Shown: piece after piece, positions 34,605 to 42,848 of the stretch
Position numbering within the stretch: position 1 is the first letter of the stretch
Layout: every line of letters begins with the position of its first letter
NCBI GenBank assembly: GCA_016705245.1
Contig: JADIYM010000004.1
Location: 124,001 to 188,000, forward strand
DNA from: Blastocatellia bacterium
GTDB taxonomy: Bacteria > Acidobacteriota > Blastocatellia > UBA7656 > JADIYM01
DNA: 64,000 bases
Reading direction: 5' to 3'
Program-made: the position numbers and the translations under genes
The notes under the pieces: generated by a model
The model's input: only the letters and a program-made list of their open reading frames with translations
Database searches by the model: none
Told to the model about the DNA's origin: nothing

Positions 34605-35828
34605 CTATCTGGCCGGCTCTCGCGTCTGCGGTTTCTGGTTCAGCATCGCGCCGCGCACGTCATCGCTCGTCAGGGTCTTGAGGAACTCCACGAGATCCGC
34701 CTTCTCGGCGTCCGTCAGGCTCAGCTTGCGAATCCCGCCGTCGAGGTTCGGATTCGGCTCGCCGCCCTTGTCGTAGAAATTCACCGCGTCGAGCAGCGTT
34801 TTCTCCGACCCGTTGTGGAAGTAGGGCGCGGTCAGCTCGATGTCGCGCAACGTCGGCGTCTTGAAGGCGCCAATGTCGCGAGGCTGCCGCGTGATGAGGA
34901 ACCGGCCGAGCTCCGATGTGCCTTCGCGGAGCGCGAGTTCGTCGAGGGTCGCTTCCAGATTCTTGTTCGACTGCAGGACTCTGAGCGCCTCGCGGGCCAA
35001 CGCCGTGAAGTTCCGGTCCTTCGCGGCCACTCCGACGTTGTGGAACTTGTAGTCCGTGAAGAACGGAGACGAGGGATTCCACGCGTGACAGCTGATGCAG
35101 CGCGCCTTGCCGTTGAAGAGATCCCATCCGCGTTTGGCCGAAGCGGAGATCGCCACGGCATCGCCGGCCATGAACCGGTCGAACGGAGCATTCCCCGACA
35201 ACTGTGTTCGCTCGAACGCCGCGATGGCCTTGGCGACAGTATCGATCGTGATGCCTTCACTCCCGAAGACCGCCGTGAACTTGGGAGCGTATTCGGTAAT
35301 GCTCTTCACCCGCGCCACGACGGCGTCGTGATCCTTCATCCCCATCTCGAGCGGGTTCGTGAGCGGCCCCTTCGACTGCTCCTCCAGCGACACTGCACGT
35401 CCGTCCCAGAACTGCAGCTCGTTGAACATCGAGTTGAAGACGGTGGGCGCATTGCGAGCCGTCTTCTGGTTTCGGATGCCGATCGACACCGGATCCGCCG
35501 TGGTCAGGGCGATAGCCGGGTCGTGGCAGGTCGCACAGCTGACCGTCCGATCGTCCGACAGCCTCTTGTCGAAGAAGAGCTCACGGCCGAGCTCGATCTT
35601 CTGGGGCGTCATCGGGTTGTCGACCGGTATCATCGCGGCCACCACGTCAGCAGGGATGCCGAGCGGAACTTTTATGCCAGCAGGCATGTCCGCGACCGGC
35701 GGTGCCGTGTGCGCGCGAAGGGGCTCAACCGCCATCACCGTGCCCACGGCCACGACAAAAGCCACCACGGCAAGCACCTTTGCGGAGCGGCGGAGTGGGA
35801 TTCCAGACTCGACGGGATGCTCGTCCAT
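34605..35828 (-). CDS. Di-haem cytochrome c peroxidase family protein
   Basis: The 407-residue product (ATG 35828, GGAGG 5 bases upstream) has an N-terminal membrane/signal segment (VLAVVAFVVAVGTVMAV) and the CcpA/MauG pattern: MTPQKIELGRELFFDKRLS, CATCH (first haem), NAPTVFNSMFN, FWDGRAVSLEEQ, CISCH (second haem), FKTPTLRDIELTAPYFHNGS. Such enzymes reduce hydrogen peroxide or oxidise protein substrates in the periplasm. The gene heads an operon with a phosphoesterase and cytochrome and is divergent from an ECF sigma gene, whose shared 218-base promoter region holds GGAATAA repeats. Regulation by that sigma factor is plausible. Confidence 0.9.
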   Translation of the reverse strand: MDEHPVESGIPLRRSAKVLAVVAFVVAVGTVMAVEPLRAHTAPPVADMPAGIKVPLGIPADVVAAMIPVDNPMTPQKIELGRELFFDKRLSDDRTVSCATCHDPAIALTTADPVSIGIRNQKTARNAPTVFNSMFNELQFWDGRAVSLEEQSKGPLTNPLEMGMKDHDAVVARVKSITEYAPKFTAVFGSEGITIDTVAKAIAAFERTQLSGNAPFDRFMAGDAVAISASAKRGWDLFNGKARCISCHAWNPSSPFFTDYKFHNVGVAAKDRNFTALAREALRVLQSNKNLEATLDELALREGTSELGRFLITRQPRDIGAFKTPTLRDIELTAPYFHNGSEKTLLDAVNFYDKGGEPNPNLDGGIRKLSLTDAEKADLVEFLKTLTSDDVRGAMLNQKPQTREPAR

Positions 35829-35935
35829 AGAAACCTCCATGCTTGCGGGATCGCGGCCCGCCACGGTCGGCGCCCGGGGTACGACCACTCGTCCCGCAGG
35901 AGCCACACCGATATTTCATTGACGTCCTGTCGCCG

Positions 35936-35990
35936 GGAATAACACGCGAGCAGGCGGTTTATTCCGCTGCGTCGAAAGTTTGCGGAATAA
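35936..35990. promoter_or_regulatory. Candidate regulatory site: repeated GGAATAA boxes
   Basis: GGAATAA at 35936-35942 and 35984-35990, and the inverted TTATTCC at 35959-35965, all within the gap between the divergent peroxidase operon and the ECF sigma gene. GGAATAA resembles a -35 element of ECF promoters, and one copy faces each way. The function is inferred from position. Confidence 0.45.
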
Positions 35991-36046
35991 GTCCCGGGAA
36001 TCCGTGTTACTCAATAGAGCGCACGCTGGGCGCCGCACCGTATTCG

Positions 36047-36592
36047 ATGACTCAGGGACAGATCGACAGAGAGTTCGCCGCAGCAGCGCTCGATCATCTC
36101 GACGCGCTCTACGGGTACGCCACCGCGCTCACCCGAGACCGGATGGCAGCCGAGGACCTCGTGCAGGAGACGTATCTGCGAGCCGTTCGGGCTTTTGGAC
36201 GCCTCCTGCCGGACAGCAATCTGAAAGGCTGGCTCTTCGCGATCATGCGCAACGTCTGGCTCAATCAGCAGCGGCACGACAGGACAGGCCCGGCGTTCAT
36301 CGAGCTCGATGCCGAAGACGATGATCGGTGGCGGTTCCTCGAGAGCGGCGGAGCAAGCCCGCTCGCCGAGCTGGAACAGTCCGAGACACGGGTGCGTGTC
36401 CGCGCCGCGATCGAGAGCCTGCCGCCCGCGTTTCGCGAGATCGTCATCCTCCGCGACATCGAAGGATTCAGTTACCAGCAGATCGCGACGATCATCGGAT
36501 GCCCGGCCGGCACCGTGATGTCGCGACTTGGCCGGGCACGGGACCGGCTTCGGTTGCTCCTCGTCGACCGGCGCCAGGGCGTCGCTACGTGA
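36047..36592 (+). CDS. ECF-type RNA polymerase sigma factor
   Basis: The 181-residue protein has sigma region 2 (LYGYATALTRDRMAAEDLVQETYLRAVRAF, LKGWLFAIMRNVWLNQQRH) and region 4 (AIESLPPAFREIVILRDIEG, FSYQQIATIIGCPAGTVMSRLGRARDRL). Regions 1 and 3 are absent, as in ECF sigma factors. The ATG at 36047 fits the usual short N-terminus. It is followed 25 bases later by an anti-sigma gene. It is divergent from the di-haem peroxidase operon, a likely target together with its own promoter. Confidence 0.92.
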   Translation: MTQGQIDREFAAAALDHLDALYGYATALTRDRMAAEDLVQETYLRAVRAFGRLLPDSNLKGWLFAIMRNVWLNQQRHDRTGPAFIELDAEDDDRWRFLESGGASPLAELEQSETRVRVRAAIESLPPAFREIVILRDIEGFSYQQIATIIGCPAGTVMSRLGRARDRLRLLLVDRRQGVAT

Positions 36593-36617
36593 GGCGGATG
36601 AGACTCGGAATATCGAC

Positions 36618-37541
36618 ATGAATGGCTGTGGCGACATTCGCGATCAACTCGCGTTCTACCTGGACGATGAGCTGAGTGACCTCGATCGGGTCCGGTTCGA
36701 AGAGCACGTTCGGTCGTGCCATTCGTGCTCGGACGCGATCACGGGGGAGAGATCCTTCCTCGAACTGCTCAGATCGGACGGTCGTGGAGATTCGGTGCCC
36801 AGGAGCGTTCGCAGTCGCGTCGAGGGAGTCCTGCAGACAGCGACCGAGGCGGAGCGGGCTCCGGCGGATTTGCGCCGCAGGGTCGAACATCTCGTTGGGG
36901 TGCCCAGGTCCGTTCCGGCTTGGCGCCGATTCGCCGTCGCGTCGATGGCTGTGTCGCTGGCGCTGCTGGCGCTCGCATTCGCCTGGCGTACGTCGGCCCC
37001 TGAGGCCGTCGGGCCTTCCGAGTTTGCGGTCATGTCGGTGGCAACGCATCAGCGTCACCAGCGCGGCAGCCTTCCCCTCGAGATCGAGACCGGATCACCC
37101 GAGGCCGTCAAGAACTGGTTCGGCGACAAGGTTCCGTTTCTGCTCGAGCTGCCGACGTATCAGGAAGTCTCGGGCCAGGACCGGCTCTACGGAATCGGCG
37201 GCGCGCGGCTGGTTGCCTATCGCGGCGATTACGCGGCGTTCGTTGCGTACGAGATGTCGGCGCGGCCGATCTCGCTCATCGTGACCTCGACGACGCTTGC
37301 GCCACCGTCGGGTGGACAGATCGTCGTGGCCAGGGGGCTGACGTTCCACTTCGACGTGGTCGATGGCCTGAGAGTCATCACGTGGTCGCACCGCGGACTC
37401 ACGTACGCGCTCGTTTCGGACCTCGAGGAGCGGGGCGAGGACTCGTGCAAGGTATGCCACGCCGGCGCCCCTGAGCAGGACTTCCTCGTGGAGTTGAGAG
37501 TGGACAGGATTACAGGATTTTCAGGATTGCAGGAGCCTTGA
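36618..37541 (+). CDS. Zinc-finger anti-sigma factor with C-terminal CxxCH haem motif
   Basis: The 307-residue product begins with a ZAS/zf-HC2 domain: CGDIRDQLAFYLDDEL and FEEHVRSCHSC (HxxxCxxC), which binds the ECF sigma factor. One transmembrane helix lies at about 113-132 (FAVASMAVSLALLALAFAWR). The extracytoplasmic part (LPLEIETGSPEAVKNWFGDK ... ARLVAYRGDYAAFVAYE) is like those of other Acidobacteria/Planctomycete anti-sigma proteins, but near the C-terminus it has DSCKVCHAG, a CxxCH motif that could bind c-type haem. The final residues (VDRITGFSGLQEP) are encoded by a family A hairpin. The haem motif and the neighbouring di-haem peroxidase suggest redox or haem sensing. Confidence 0.87.
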   Translation: MNGCGDIRDQLAFYLDDELSDLDRVRFEEHVRSCHSCSDAITGERSFLELLRSDGRGDSVPRSVRSRVEGVLQTATEAERAPADLRRRVEHLVGVPRSVPAWRRFAVASMAVSLALLALAFAWRTSAPEAVGPSEFAVMSVATHQRHQRGSLPLEIETGSPEAVKNWFGDKVPFLLELPTYQEVSGQDRLYGIGGARLVAYRGDYAAFVAYEMSARPISLIVTSTTLAPPSGGQIVVARGLTFHFDVVDGLRVITWSHRGLTYALVSDLEERGEDSCKVCHAGAPEQDFLVELRVDRITGFSGLQEP

Positions 37542-37588
37542 AGACTGCTCTGAACATCCTGTCAATCCTGTAATCCTGTCCTCTCTCC
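37495..37588. repeat. Hairpin repeat, family A, copy 3 (overlaps a gene 3' end)
   Basis: Arms GAGAGTGGACAGGATTACAG and its complement CTGTAATCCTGTCCTCTCTC around a short loop. The left arm encodes the last residues of the anti-sigma factor; the right arm ends just before the stop of the convergent hydrolase gene. Confidence 0.87.
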
Positions 37589-37590
37589 CC

Positions 37591-38820
37591 TCAGATCCTT
37601 GCGGGATCGAAGCCCGACTCGGCCTCGGACATCATGTAGCCCGCGAGCAGGTTCCAGCTGCCGAAGTTCGGCGACCATAATCCCACGCCCGGTTCGGCGT
37701 CGTAGTTCTCGTGCATTCCGCCCGTCTTCTCTACGTCGCGGTCCAGCAATCCGACGACCTTCGTCGCGAGCTCCTTCGCCGCATCCGAGTAACCGTACCG
37801 CAGCAGCCCGTGCATCACCTGCCAGTTCGTGATCACCCACACCGGTCCCTGCCAGTTCGAGACGGTCCAGCGTCGCTCCTCCGCCGGGATGTACACGATT
37901 CCCCTCCGGCCCTGGTTGTAGACGACCTCCGAACGGGCGAGGCTCGGCACGCCGTACGGCCCCCAGTATTCCGCTTCGTTCAACACGTGGCCCTCGATCA
38001 GTCGCTTCGCGCGATCGCCCGTTGCCACGCCGGCCCAAAGCGCCGTCAGGCACGTCCACGTCTTGACGCGGATACGAGAGATCGGCTCGTCCGACACGGA
38101 CAGCACGTCGTAGTAGATGCCTTCGACCTCGTCCCACAACACCGCGTTCATTCGCCGCGCCGTCTCGATGGCGCGAGACGCGAAGCGTTCGGCGTCGTCG
38201 TCGAATCCAAGTGTCTCGGCGATTCGTGACGCCGCCTGGAACTCGCGCACGAGGTAGGCATTGACGTCGACCGCTTCGACCGTCAGGTCCGGCATGTTCA
38301 CCGAAGACGCATTGTTGTCGACGCCGGATTCGAGCGCCGACCGCCACATGTACAGGCCGTGTCCGCCCACGCGGTGGGCGTCCCAGTAGTCCAGGCTCGC
38401 TATGAGCCGCGTGTACCGCTCGCCACGCAGCCACGACACGTCGTCGAGGGCGCGCGCCGTCAGGAGGCAGCCCTGGGCGAGGAATGGCTTCATGCGATCC
38501 GGGAAGTCCCAGAACTTCTCAGGCGAGAGCGTACGTGGTGTATATCCGCCGGCGGTCGTGAAGTGCAGGCTGTTGCACATCGCATCGCGGAATGCCTCGG
38601 CGCCGTCCGTGCCGTCGTACGTCAGCGCGACACCCTCGAAGAACGCGTCCCAGTCGTACTGCTGCGCGTACACGCCCGCCTGACGACCCAGTCCTTCATC
38701 TACGATCGCGGTCGGAACGATGTAGCGATACGGCAGCAGTCCAGCCGGATCGCGAACGATGTGTGACTTGATCCGCTCGATGTGGTCGAACAGACGCTTG
38801 GGCGTTGCGAGGGCGTTCAC
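37591..38820 (-). CDS. Trehalase/GH63-like glycoside hydrolase
   Basis: The 409-residue protein shows an (alpha/alpha)6-barrel pattern: YIVPTAIVDEGLGRQAGVYA, YDWDAFFEGVALTY, HGLYMWRSALESGVDNNAS, AYLVREFQAASRI and a C-terminal SNWQGPVWVITNW with MHENYDAEPG. SGVDNN and NWQGPVW are typical of MGH1/GH63/GH37-like enzymes. There is no signal peptide, so it is cytoplasmic. The substrate is likely an alpha-glucoside (trehalose, sucrose, maltose or mannosylglycerate-type), taken up by the SLC45-like transporter whose stop overlaps this ATG by 4 bases. Confidence 0.85.
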   Translation of the reverse strand: MNALATPKRLFDHIERIKSHIVRDPAGLLPYRYIVPTAIVDEGLGRQAGVYAQQYDWDAFFEGVALTYDGTDGAEAFRDAMCNSLHFTTAGGYTPRTLSPEKFWDFPDRMKPFLAQGCLLTARALDDVSWLRGERYTRLIASLDYWDAHRVGGHGLYMWRSALESGVDNNASSVNMPDLTVEAVDVNAYLVREFQAASRIAETLGFDDDAERFASRAIETARRMNAVLWDEVEGIYYDVLSVSDEPISRIRVKTWTCLTALWAGVATGDRAKRLIEGHVLNEAEYWGPYGVPSLARSEVVYNQGRRGIVYIPAEERRWTVSNWQGPVWVITNWQVMHGLLRYGYSDAAKELATKVVGLLDRDVEKTGGMHENYDAEPGVGLWSPNFGSWNLLAGYMMSEAESGFDPARI

Positions 38821-40124
38821 AGGTTCACCTCTTCTTCATTGTCCGTGACGAGAAAAACCGATGCGGCTGCTGCCAGCAAGCACGCGCCGCCAAGCAGGAC
38901 GACGTAAAGCGGATCGTTGCCAAACACATGCCGCACGAGCGGCTTGAACGTCAACGCCGCCGCGATCTCGGGCAGCACGATGAAGAAGTTGAAGATGCCC
39001 ATGTACAGACCCATTCGCTCAGGCGGAAGGCACGACGACAGAATCGCATATGGCATCGACAGGATCGATGCCCACGCGATCCCGACCCCGACCATCGAGA
39101 GCAGGAGCACATAGGGATCGCTAATCACGCCGACGAGCAACAACCCGATGCCGCCGCAGGCGAGCGCGACGGCGTGGACCGTCTTCCGACTCGTCATCGA
39201 AGCCATGCGGGGCAAGGCGAACGCCACGACGAACGTCACGATCGAGTAGATCGCGAAACAGACTCCACCCCATTCCGTTCCGCGATCGAACTCCGGCGTC
39301 TTCTCGTCGACGGCGCCGAAAACGTGCCGCGCGACTGCCAGTCCGAAAAACATCCACATGCAGAAGAGTCCGAGCCAGGTGAACGTCTGGACGACCGCAA
39401 GCTGCTTCATCGTCCGCGGCATGTGGCGCACCCCATCCAGAATCTCGCGGAGCATCGCGCCGGCACCCGACTTCGACTTTGCTTCTTCGCGAAATCGCTC
39501 GAGGTCTTCCGGCGGGTCTTCGCTCGTCGAGAAAAACGTCCACACGATCGCAAGCAGGAAGACTAACGCGCCAAGCTGAAACGCGTATTTGACCGTGAGC
39601 GGGACACCGCTCGCTGTCGAACCGGTGACGCCCAGAGTATGGAAAATGTAGGGCAGCGCGTTGGCAAGCGACGCGCCAACGCCGATAAAGAAGCTCTGCA
39701 TCACGAAGCCGAGCGTCCGCTGCGATTCGACAAGCTTGTCGCCCACGAAGGCGCGGAACGGCTCCATCGACACGTTGATGCTCGCATCGAGGATCCACAG
39801 CAGCGCCGCGGCGGCCCACACCGCCGGCGAATCGGGCATCAGGAAAAGCGCGATACTTGCGAAGATCGCCCCGGTGACGAAGTACGGCCGACGGCGCCCG
39901 AAGCGGTTCCACGTCCGGTCCGACATCGCGCCGATGATCGGCTGAACCAGCAACCCCGTCACCGGCCCGGCGAGCCAGAGGAACGGCACGTCGTCGGGCT
40001 CGGCGCCCAGCTTCGTGTAGATCGCGCTCATGTTCGCAAGTTGGAGTCCCCAGCCGAACTGAATGCCGAGGAAACCGAAGTTCATGTTGAAGATCTCGGG
40101 AAAGCTGAGACGGCGCTTCGCCAT
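38817..40124 (-). CDS. SLC45/GPH-like MFS sugar:cation symporter
   Basis: The 435-residue product has about 12 transmembrane segments with the motifs NMNFGFLGIQFGWGLQLANM and DRTWNRFGRRRPYFVTGA (MFS motif A-like RxGRRRP) and FVGDKLVESQRTLGF between TM4 and TM5. This pattern is that of sucrose/maltose transporters (SLC45-like, plant SUT homologues). It probably imports a disaccharide with protons. It forms an operon with the downstream glycoside hydrolase (ATGA overlap) and is divergent from the malK-like gene. The ATG at 40124 lacks a strong ribosome site, but it matches the family start. Confidence 0.88.
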   Translation of the reverse strand: MAKRRLSFPEIFNMNFGFLGIQFGWGLQLANMSAIYTKLGAEPDDVPFLWLAGPVTGLLVQPIIGAMSDRTWNRFGRRRPYFVTGAIFASIALFLMPDSPAVWAAAALLWILDASINVSMEPFRAFVGDKLVESQRTLGFVMQSFFIGVGASLANALPYIFHTLGVTGSTASGVPLTVKYAFQLGALVFLLAIVWTFFSTSEDPPEDLERFREEAKSKSGAGAMLREILDGVRHMPRTMKQLAVVQTFTWLGLFCMWMFFGLAVARHVFGAVDEKTPEFDRGTEWGGVCFAIYSIVTFVVAFALPRMASMTSRKTVHAVALACGGIGLLLVGVISDPYVLLLSMVGVGIAWASILSMPYAILSSCLPPERMGLYMGIFNFFIVLPEIAAALTFKPLVRHVFGNDPLYVVLLGGACLLAAAASVFLVTDNEEEVNL

Positions 40125-40208
40125 GGGTTCGATCGTACCTCTGGGCTGACGAATGGTGTGAAGGGAGCCTCGCGACAGCACGCCGGACGCGAAGTGCTTG
40201 CCACCCTA

Positions 40209-40576
40209 GCACAGCGTCTTGTCGCTCGTCGCTGGATCTACCGCTGGCCGGAAATACCTGACTGAGAGACTGCTGTGTAGGACCTCTGCACGACCCGCTC
40301 GCTGAACGAAACCGCTACGCGGAAGGTTGCGGGCGCACGTGACCTCCGGCGTGTCTGTTTCCAGTGCGACCCGCTCGCTGTCGCTCGCGGTACTGATCCT
40401 GCCACGACATTCCTGTGGACGTGTGGGACGCGACTTGAAAGTCTCAGTCCGGTGACGGAGATCAGTACCGCGAGCGACAGCGAGCGGGTCGCACTGGCTA
40501 CTATGCAATCCGGTGGTTACCATCCGGAAGACTGCACGGACGTTTCGCTCATGCACAGCGTCTTGTCGCTCGTCGC
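40209..40576. repeat. 24-bp direct repeat flanking a 38-bp perfect inverted repeat (family D) in the divergent sugar-transport promoter region
   Basis: A 24-base sequence starting GCACAGCGTCTTGTCGCTC occurs identically at 40209-40232 and 40553-40576. Between them lies a family D element with perfectly complementary 38-base arms at 40361-40398 and 40460-40497. The second direct copy overlaps the probable -35 of the malK promoter. Confidence 0.85.
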
Positions 40577-40593
40577 GGGCCGTGTGCTATATT
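40563..40593 (+). promoter_or_regulatory. Probable promoter of the malK-like operon
   Basis: TTGTCG at 40563-40568 and an extended -10, TG-C-TATATT at 40585-40593, 19 bases apart, 45 bases upstream of the start codon. The spacing is longer than ideal, but the extended -10 would compensate. Confidence 0.45.
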
Positions 40594-40637
40594 CCGGCGG
40601 TCCCGCGCCGCCGCACATTCTCAATCACTGGAAGCAC

Positions 40638-41765
40638 ATGGCAGAGGTATCGCTTGCAGGTGTCAGCAAGGTCTACGACGGCGGTGTCCGCGCCGTCGAC
40701 AAGGTCAACCTCACGGTGCCGGACCAGTCGTTCACGGTGCTCGTCGGCCCCTCCGGCTGCGGCAAGTCGACCCTGTTGAGGATGATCGCCGGTCTCGAAG
40801 AGATCAGCGAAGGCGAGATGACGATCGACGGCGCACGGGTCAACGAGACCGCGCCGCGTGATCGCGACATCGCCATGGTCTTCCAGAATTACGCGCTATA
40901 CCCGCACATGTCGGTCTACGAAAACATGGCGTTCAGCTTGAAGATGCGACGGGCGTCGGCGAAGGAGATTGACGAGCGCGTGCGCGAAGCCGCCGACATG
41001 CTCGGTCTCGACAAGCTGCTCGACCGGCGGCCGAAGGCGCTCTCCGGAGGCCAGCGGCAGCGCGTCGCAGTCGGCCGCGCCATCGTGCGAAAGCCGAAGG
41101 TGTTCCTCTTCGACGAGCCGCTCTCGAACCTGGACGCGAAGATGCGCGTGCAGACCAGGGCCGAGCTCGTCAGGCTGCATCGCAGGCTGAATGCGACGAT
41201 GATCTACGTCACCCACGACCAGGCCGAGGCGATGACGATGGGCGACCAGATCGTGGTGCTCCGCGACGGACGCGTACAGCAGATCGCTGCTCCGATCTCG
41301 GTCTACAACCATCCGGCAAACGCCTTCGTGGCGGGGTTCATCGGCAGCCCGCCAATGAACTTCCTGAAGTGCACGCTGGTAGCGAGCGGCGGCCCGGCAC
41401 GTCTGCGCTGCGAGGACAACGGCGTCGTGGCAATCGAGGCGGCACTCTGGGACGCCGCGCGCGAAGCGATAGGAACGCCGCACGACGGCCGCGCCATTCT
41501 TCTCGGAATCCGTCCCGAGGACGTGCGCCCGTCGCCACCTGTGGATGGCGCGCCGTACGCACAGGTCGAGGCGACGGTTGAAGTCGTCGAACAGATGGGC
41601 GCCGAACAGTTCGTGTCACTGCGCATCGCGTCTTCGGCGTTCGTCGCCCGGCTCGAGCCCGACGTCGAGGTGCGACCCGACGACCGGCGCACGTTCTTCC
41701 TGAATCTCGGAAAGGCGCGGCTCTTCGATCCCGACACCGAAGAGGCCCTCGGGCCGCGCAGCTGA
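40638..41765 (+). CDS. Sugar ABC transporter ATP-binding protein, MalK/MsmX/UgpC family
   Basis: The 375-residue protein has Walker A GPSGCGKSTLLRMIAGLE, Q-loop FQNYALYPHMSV, signature ALSGGQRQRVAVGRAI, Walker B VFLFDEPLSNLDAKMR and H-loop TMIYVTHDQAEAM. The C-terminal TOBE/regulatory region (LGIRPEDVRP, VEQMGAEQFVSL) is typical of the maltose/maltodextrin/glycerol-phosphate importers. It energises the MalF/MalG-like permeases encoded downstream. The ATG at 40638 (GGAAG upstream) gives the usual family N-terminus; in-frame sequence before it is repeat DNA. Confidence 0.93.
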   Translation: MAEVSLAGVSKVYDGGVRAVDKVNLTVPDQSFTVLVGPSGCGKSTLLRMIAGLEEISEGEMTIDGARVNETAPRDRDIAMVFQNYALYPHMSVYENMAFSLKMRRASAKEIDERVREAADMLGLDKLLDRRPKALSGGQRQRVAVGRAIVRKPKVFLFDEPLSNLDAKMRVQTRAELVRLHRRLNATMIYVTHDQAEAMTMGDQIVVLRDGRVQQIAAPISVYNHPANAFVAGFIGSPPMNFLKCTLVASGGPARLRCEDNGVVAIEAALWDAAREAIGTPHDGRAILLGIRPEDVRPSPPVDGAPYAQVEATVEVVEQMGAEQFVSLRIASSAFVARLEPDVEVRPDDRRTFFLNLGKARLFDPDTEEALGPRS

Positions 41766-41822
41766 GACGATCATGAAGTTGTCGCACGAAAGAGGATCGT
41801 TGAGTCGTGCTCGCCGCGCATC

Positions 41823-41914
41823 AGTACCGCGCGCGGGCGCGCACGGGTCCGGCGTTAGACTCGAGTATTACCCGTCCTGGCACGACCCGTGCGCTACCGC
41901 GCACGGTACTGATG
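41823..41914. repeat. Inverted repeat, family D variant, inside the sugar-transport operon
   Basis: Arms CATCAGTACCGCGCGCGGGC-type and GCGCACGGTACTGATG-type, with GCACGGGTC/GACCCGTGC pairing. It separates malK-like and malF-like genes in the same operon, so it could adjust relative expression by transcript processing or attenuation. Confidence 0.75.
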
Positions 41915-41970
41915 CCCGGGACGCTTGAGGTAAGACCCCTCCAACCGTCCTCGCGAATGGAATCATCACC

Positions 41971-42840
41971 ATGGCTTCGGTCCGGAATCGCAACGAAACG
42001 CTGATCGCCTACCTCTTCCTGGCGCCGTTTCTCATTGCGTTCGTGGTGTTCCTCGGGTATCCGATCCTCTATTCGCTCTACCTCAGCTTTCACGAGACGA
42101 CCGTCTTCACGGACTGGTTCAACATTTTCGGCGACATGCGCTGGGCCGGATTCGGCAACTACTCCGACCTCCTGTTCAACGACTTCGAATTCTGGTGGAG
42201 CCTCTACCGGACGCTCATTTACGCGCTGATGATGATTCCGGCGCAGATCGTCATCGGATTCTTCCTCGCGGTTCTGCTGCGCGAGAAACTCCCGGGACGT
42301 GATTTCTTTCGCGGCGCCTACTTCATGCCGCACGTCCTCGACGTTTTCGTCGTCGGCACGATCTGGGTACTGATCTACAGCCCGAATTACGGACTGCTCG
42401 ACGTGCTGCTTACACGCATCGGACTCAAGAGTGCGGGCTTCGGGATGATCCTCTTCCTTGCGGCAATGTCGAACATTCCGGAGTCGGTCTACGAAGCGGC
42501 CGACATCGACGGCGCGAATTTCTGGCAGAAGCACCGCCACGTCACGTTCCCGCTCGTCAAGCCCATCATCCTTTTCCTGATCATCACCGGCCTGATGGGC
42601 GCCTTGAACGCGTTCACCGAAATCTACGCGATGGCTGCGACGAAGTACGCGCAGGGCGGACCGTTCATCGACGCGTTCGGCCACACGGTCGGCGTCACCA
42701 AAGTGAGCGGCTTCTATCTCTACAAGACGTTTGAACAGGGCGACTACGGACGGGCGGCGGCCATGAGCTTCCTGCTTCTGATCGTCGCGTTCACCATCAG
42801 CGTGTTCAACGCGCGCCTGCTGCGAAGCGAAAAGGTCTAG
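41971..42840 (+). CDS. Sugar ABC transporter permease, MalF family (one segment missing)
   Basis: The 289-residue product has the MalF-type pattern: LIAYLFLAPFLIAFVVFLGY (TM1), FYRTL-like WWSLYRTLIYALMMIPAQIV, VLDVFVVGTIWVLIYSPNYG and the EAA loop ESVYEAADIDGANFWQKHRHVTFPLVKPI, then LNAFTEIYAMAATKYAQGGP. Between NYGLLDVLLTRIGLKS and AGFGMILFLAAMSNIP, about 28 residues (WLGD...ALPALILVSVWKG in relatives) are absent, which would remove or shorten a transmembrane helix. The frame is kept. This is either an assembly loss near 42430 or a real variant. It pairs with the MalG-like permease downstream. Confidence 0.88.
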   Translation: MASVRNRNETLIAYLFLAPFLIAFVVFLGYPILYSLYLSFHETTVFTDWFNIFGDMRWAGFGNYSDLLFNDFEFWWSLYRTLIYALMMIPAQIVIGFFLAVLLREKLPGRDFFRGAYFMPHVLDVFVVGTIWVLIYSPNYGLLDVLLTRIGLKSAGFGMILFLAAMSNIPESVYEAADIDGANFWQKHRHVTFPLVKPIILFLIITGLMGALNAFTEIYAMAATKYAQGGPFIDAFGHTVGVTKVSGFYLYKTFEQGDYGRAAAMSFLLLIVAFTISVFNARLLRSEKV

Positions 42841-42848
42841 GAGGGCAC

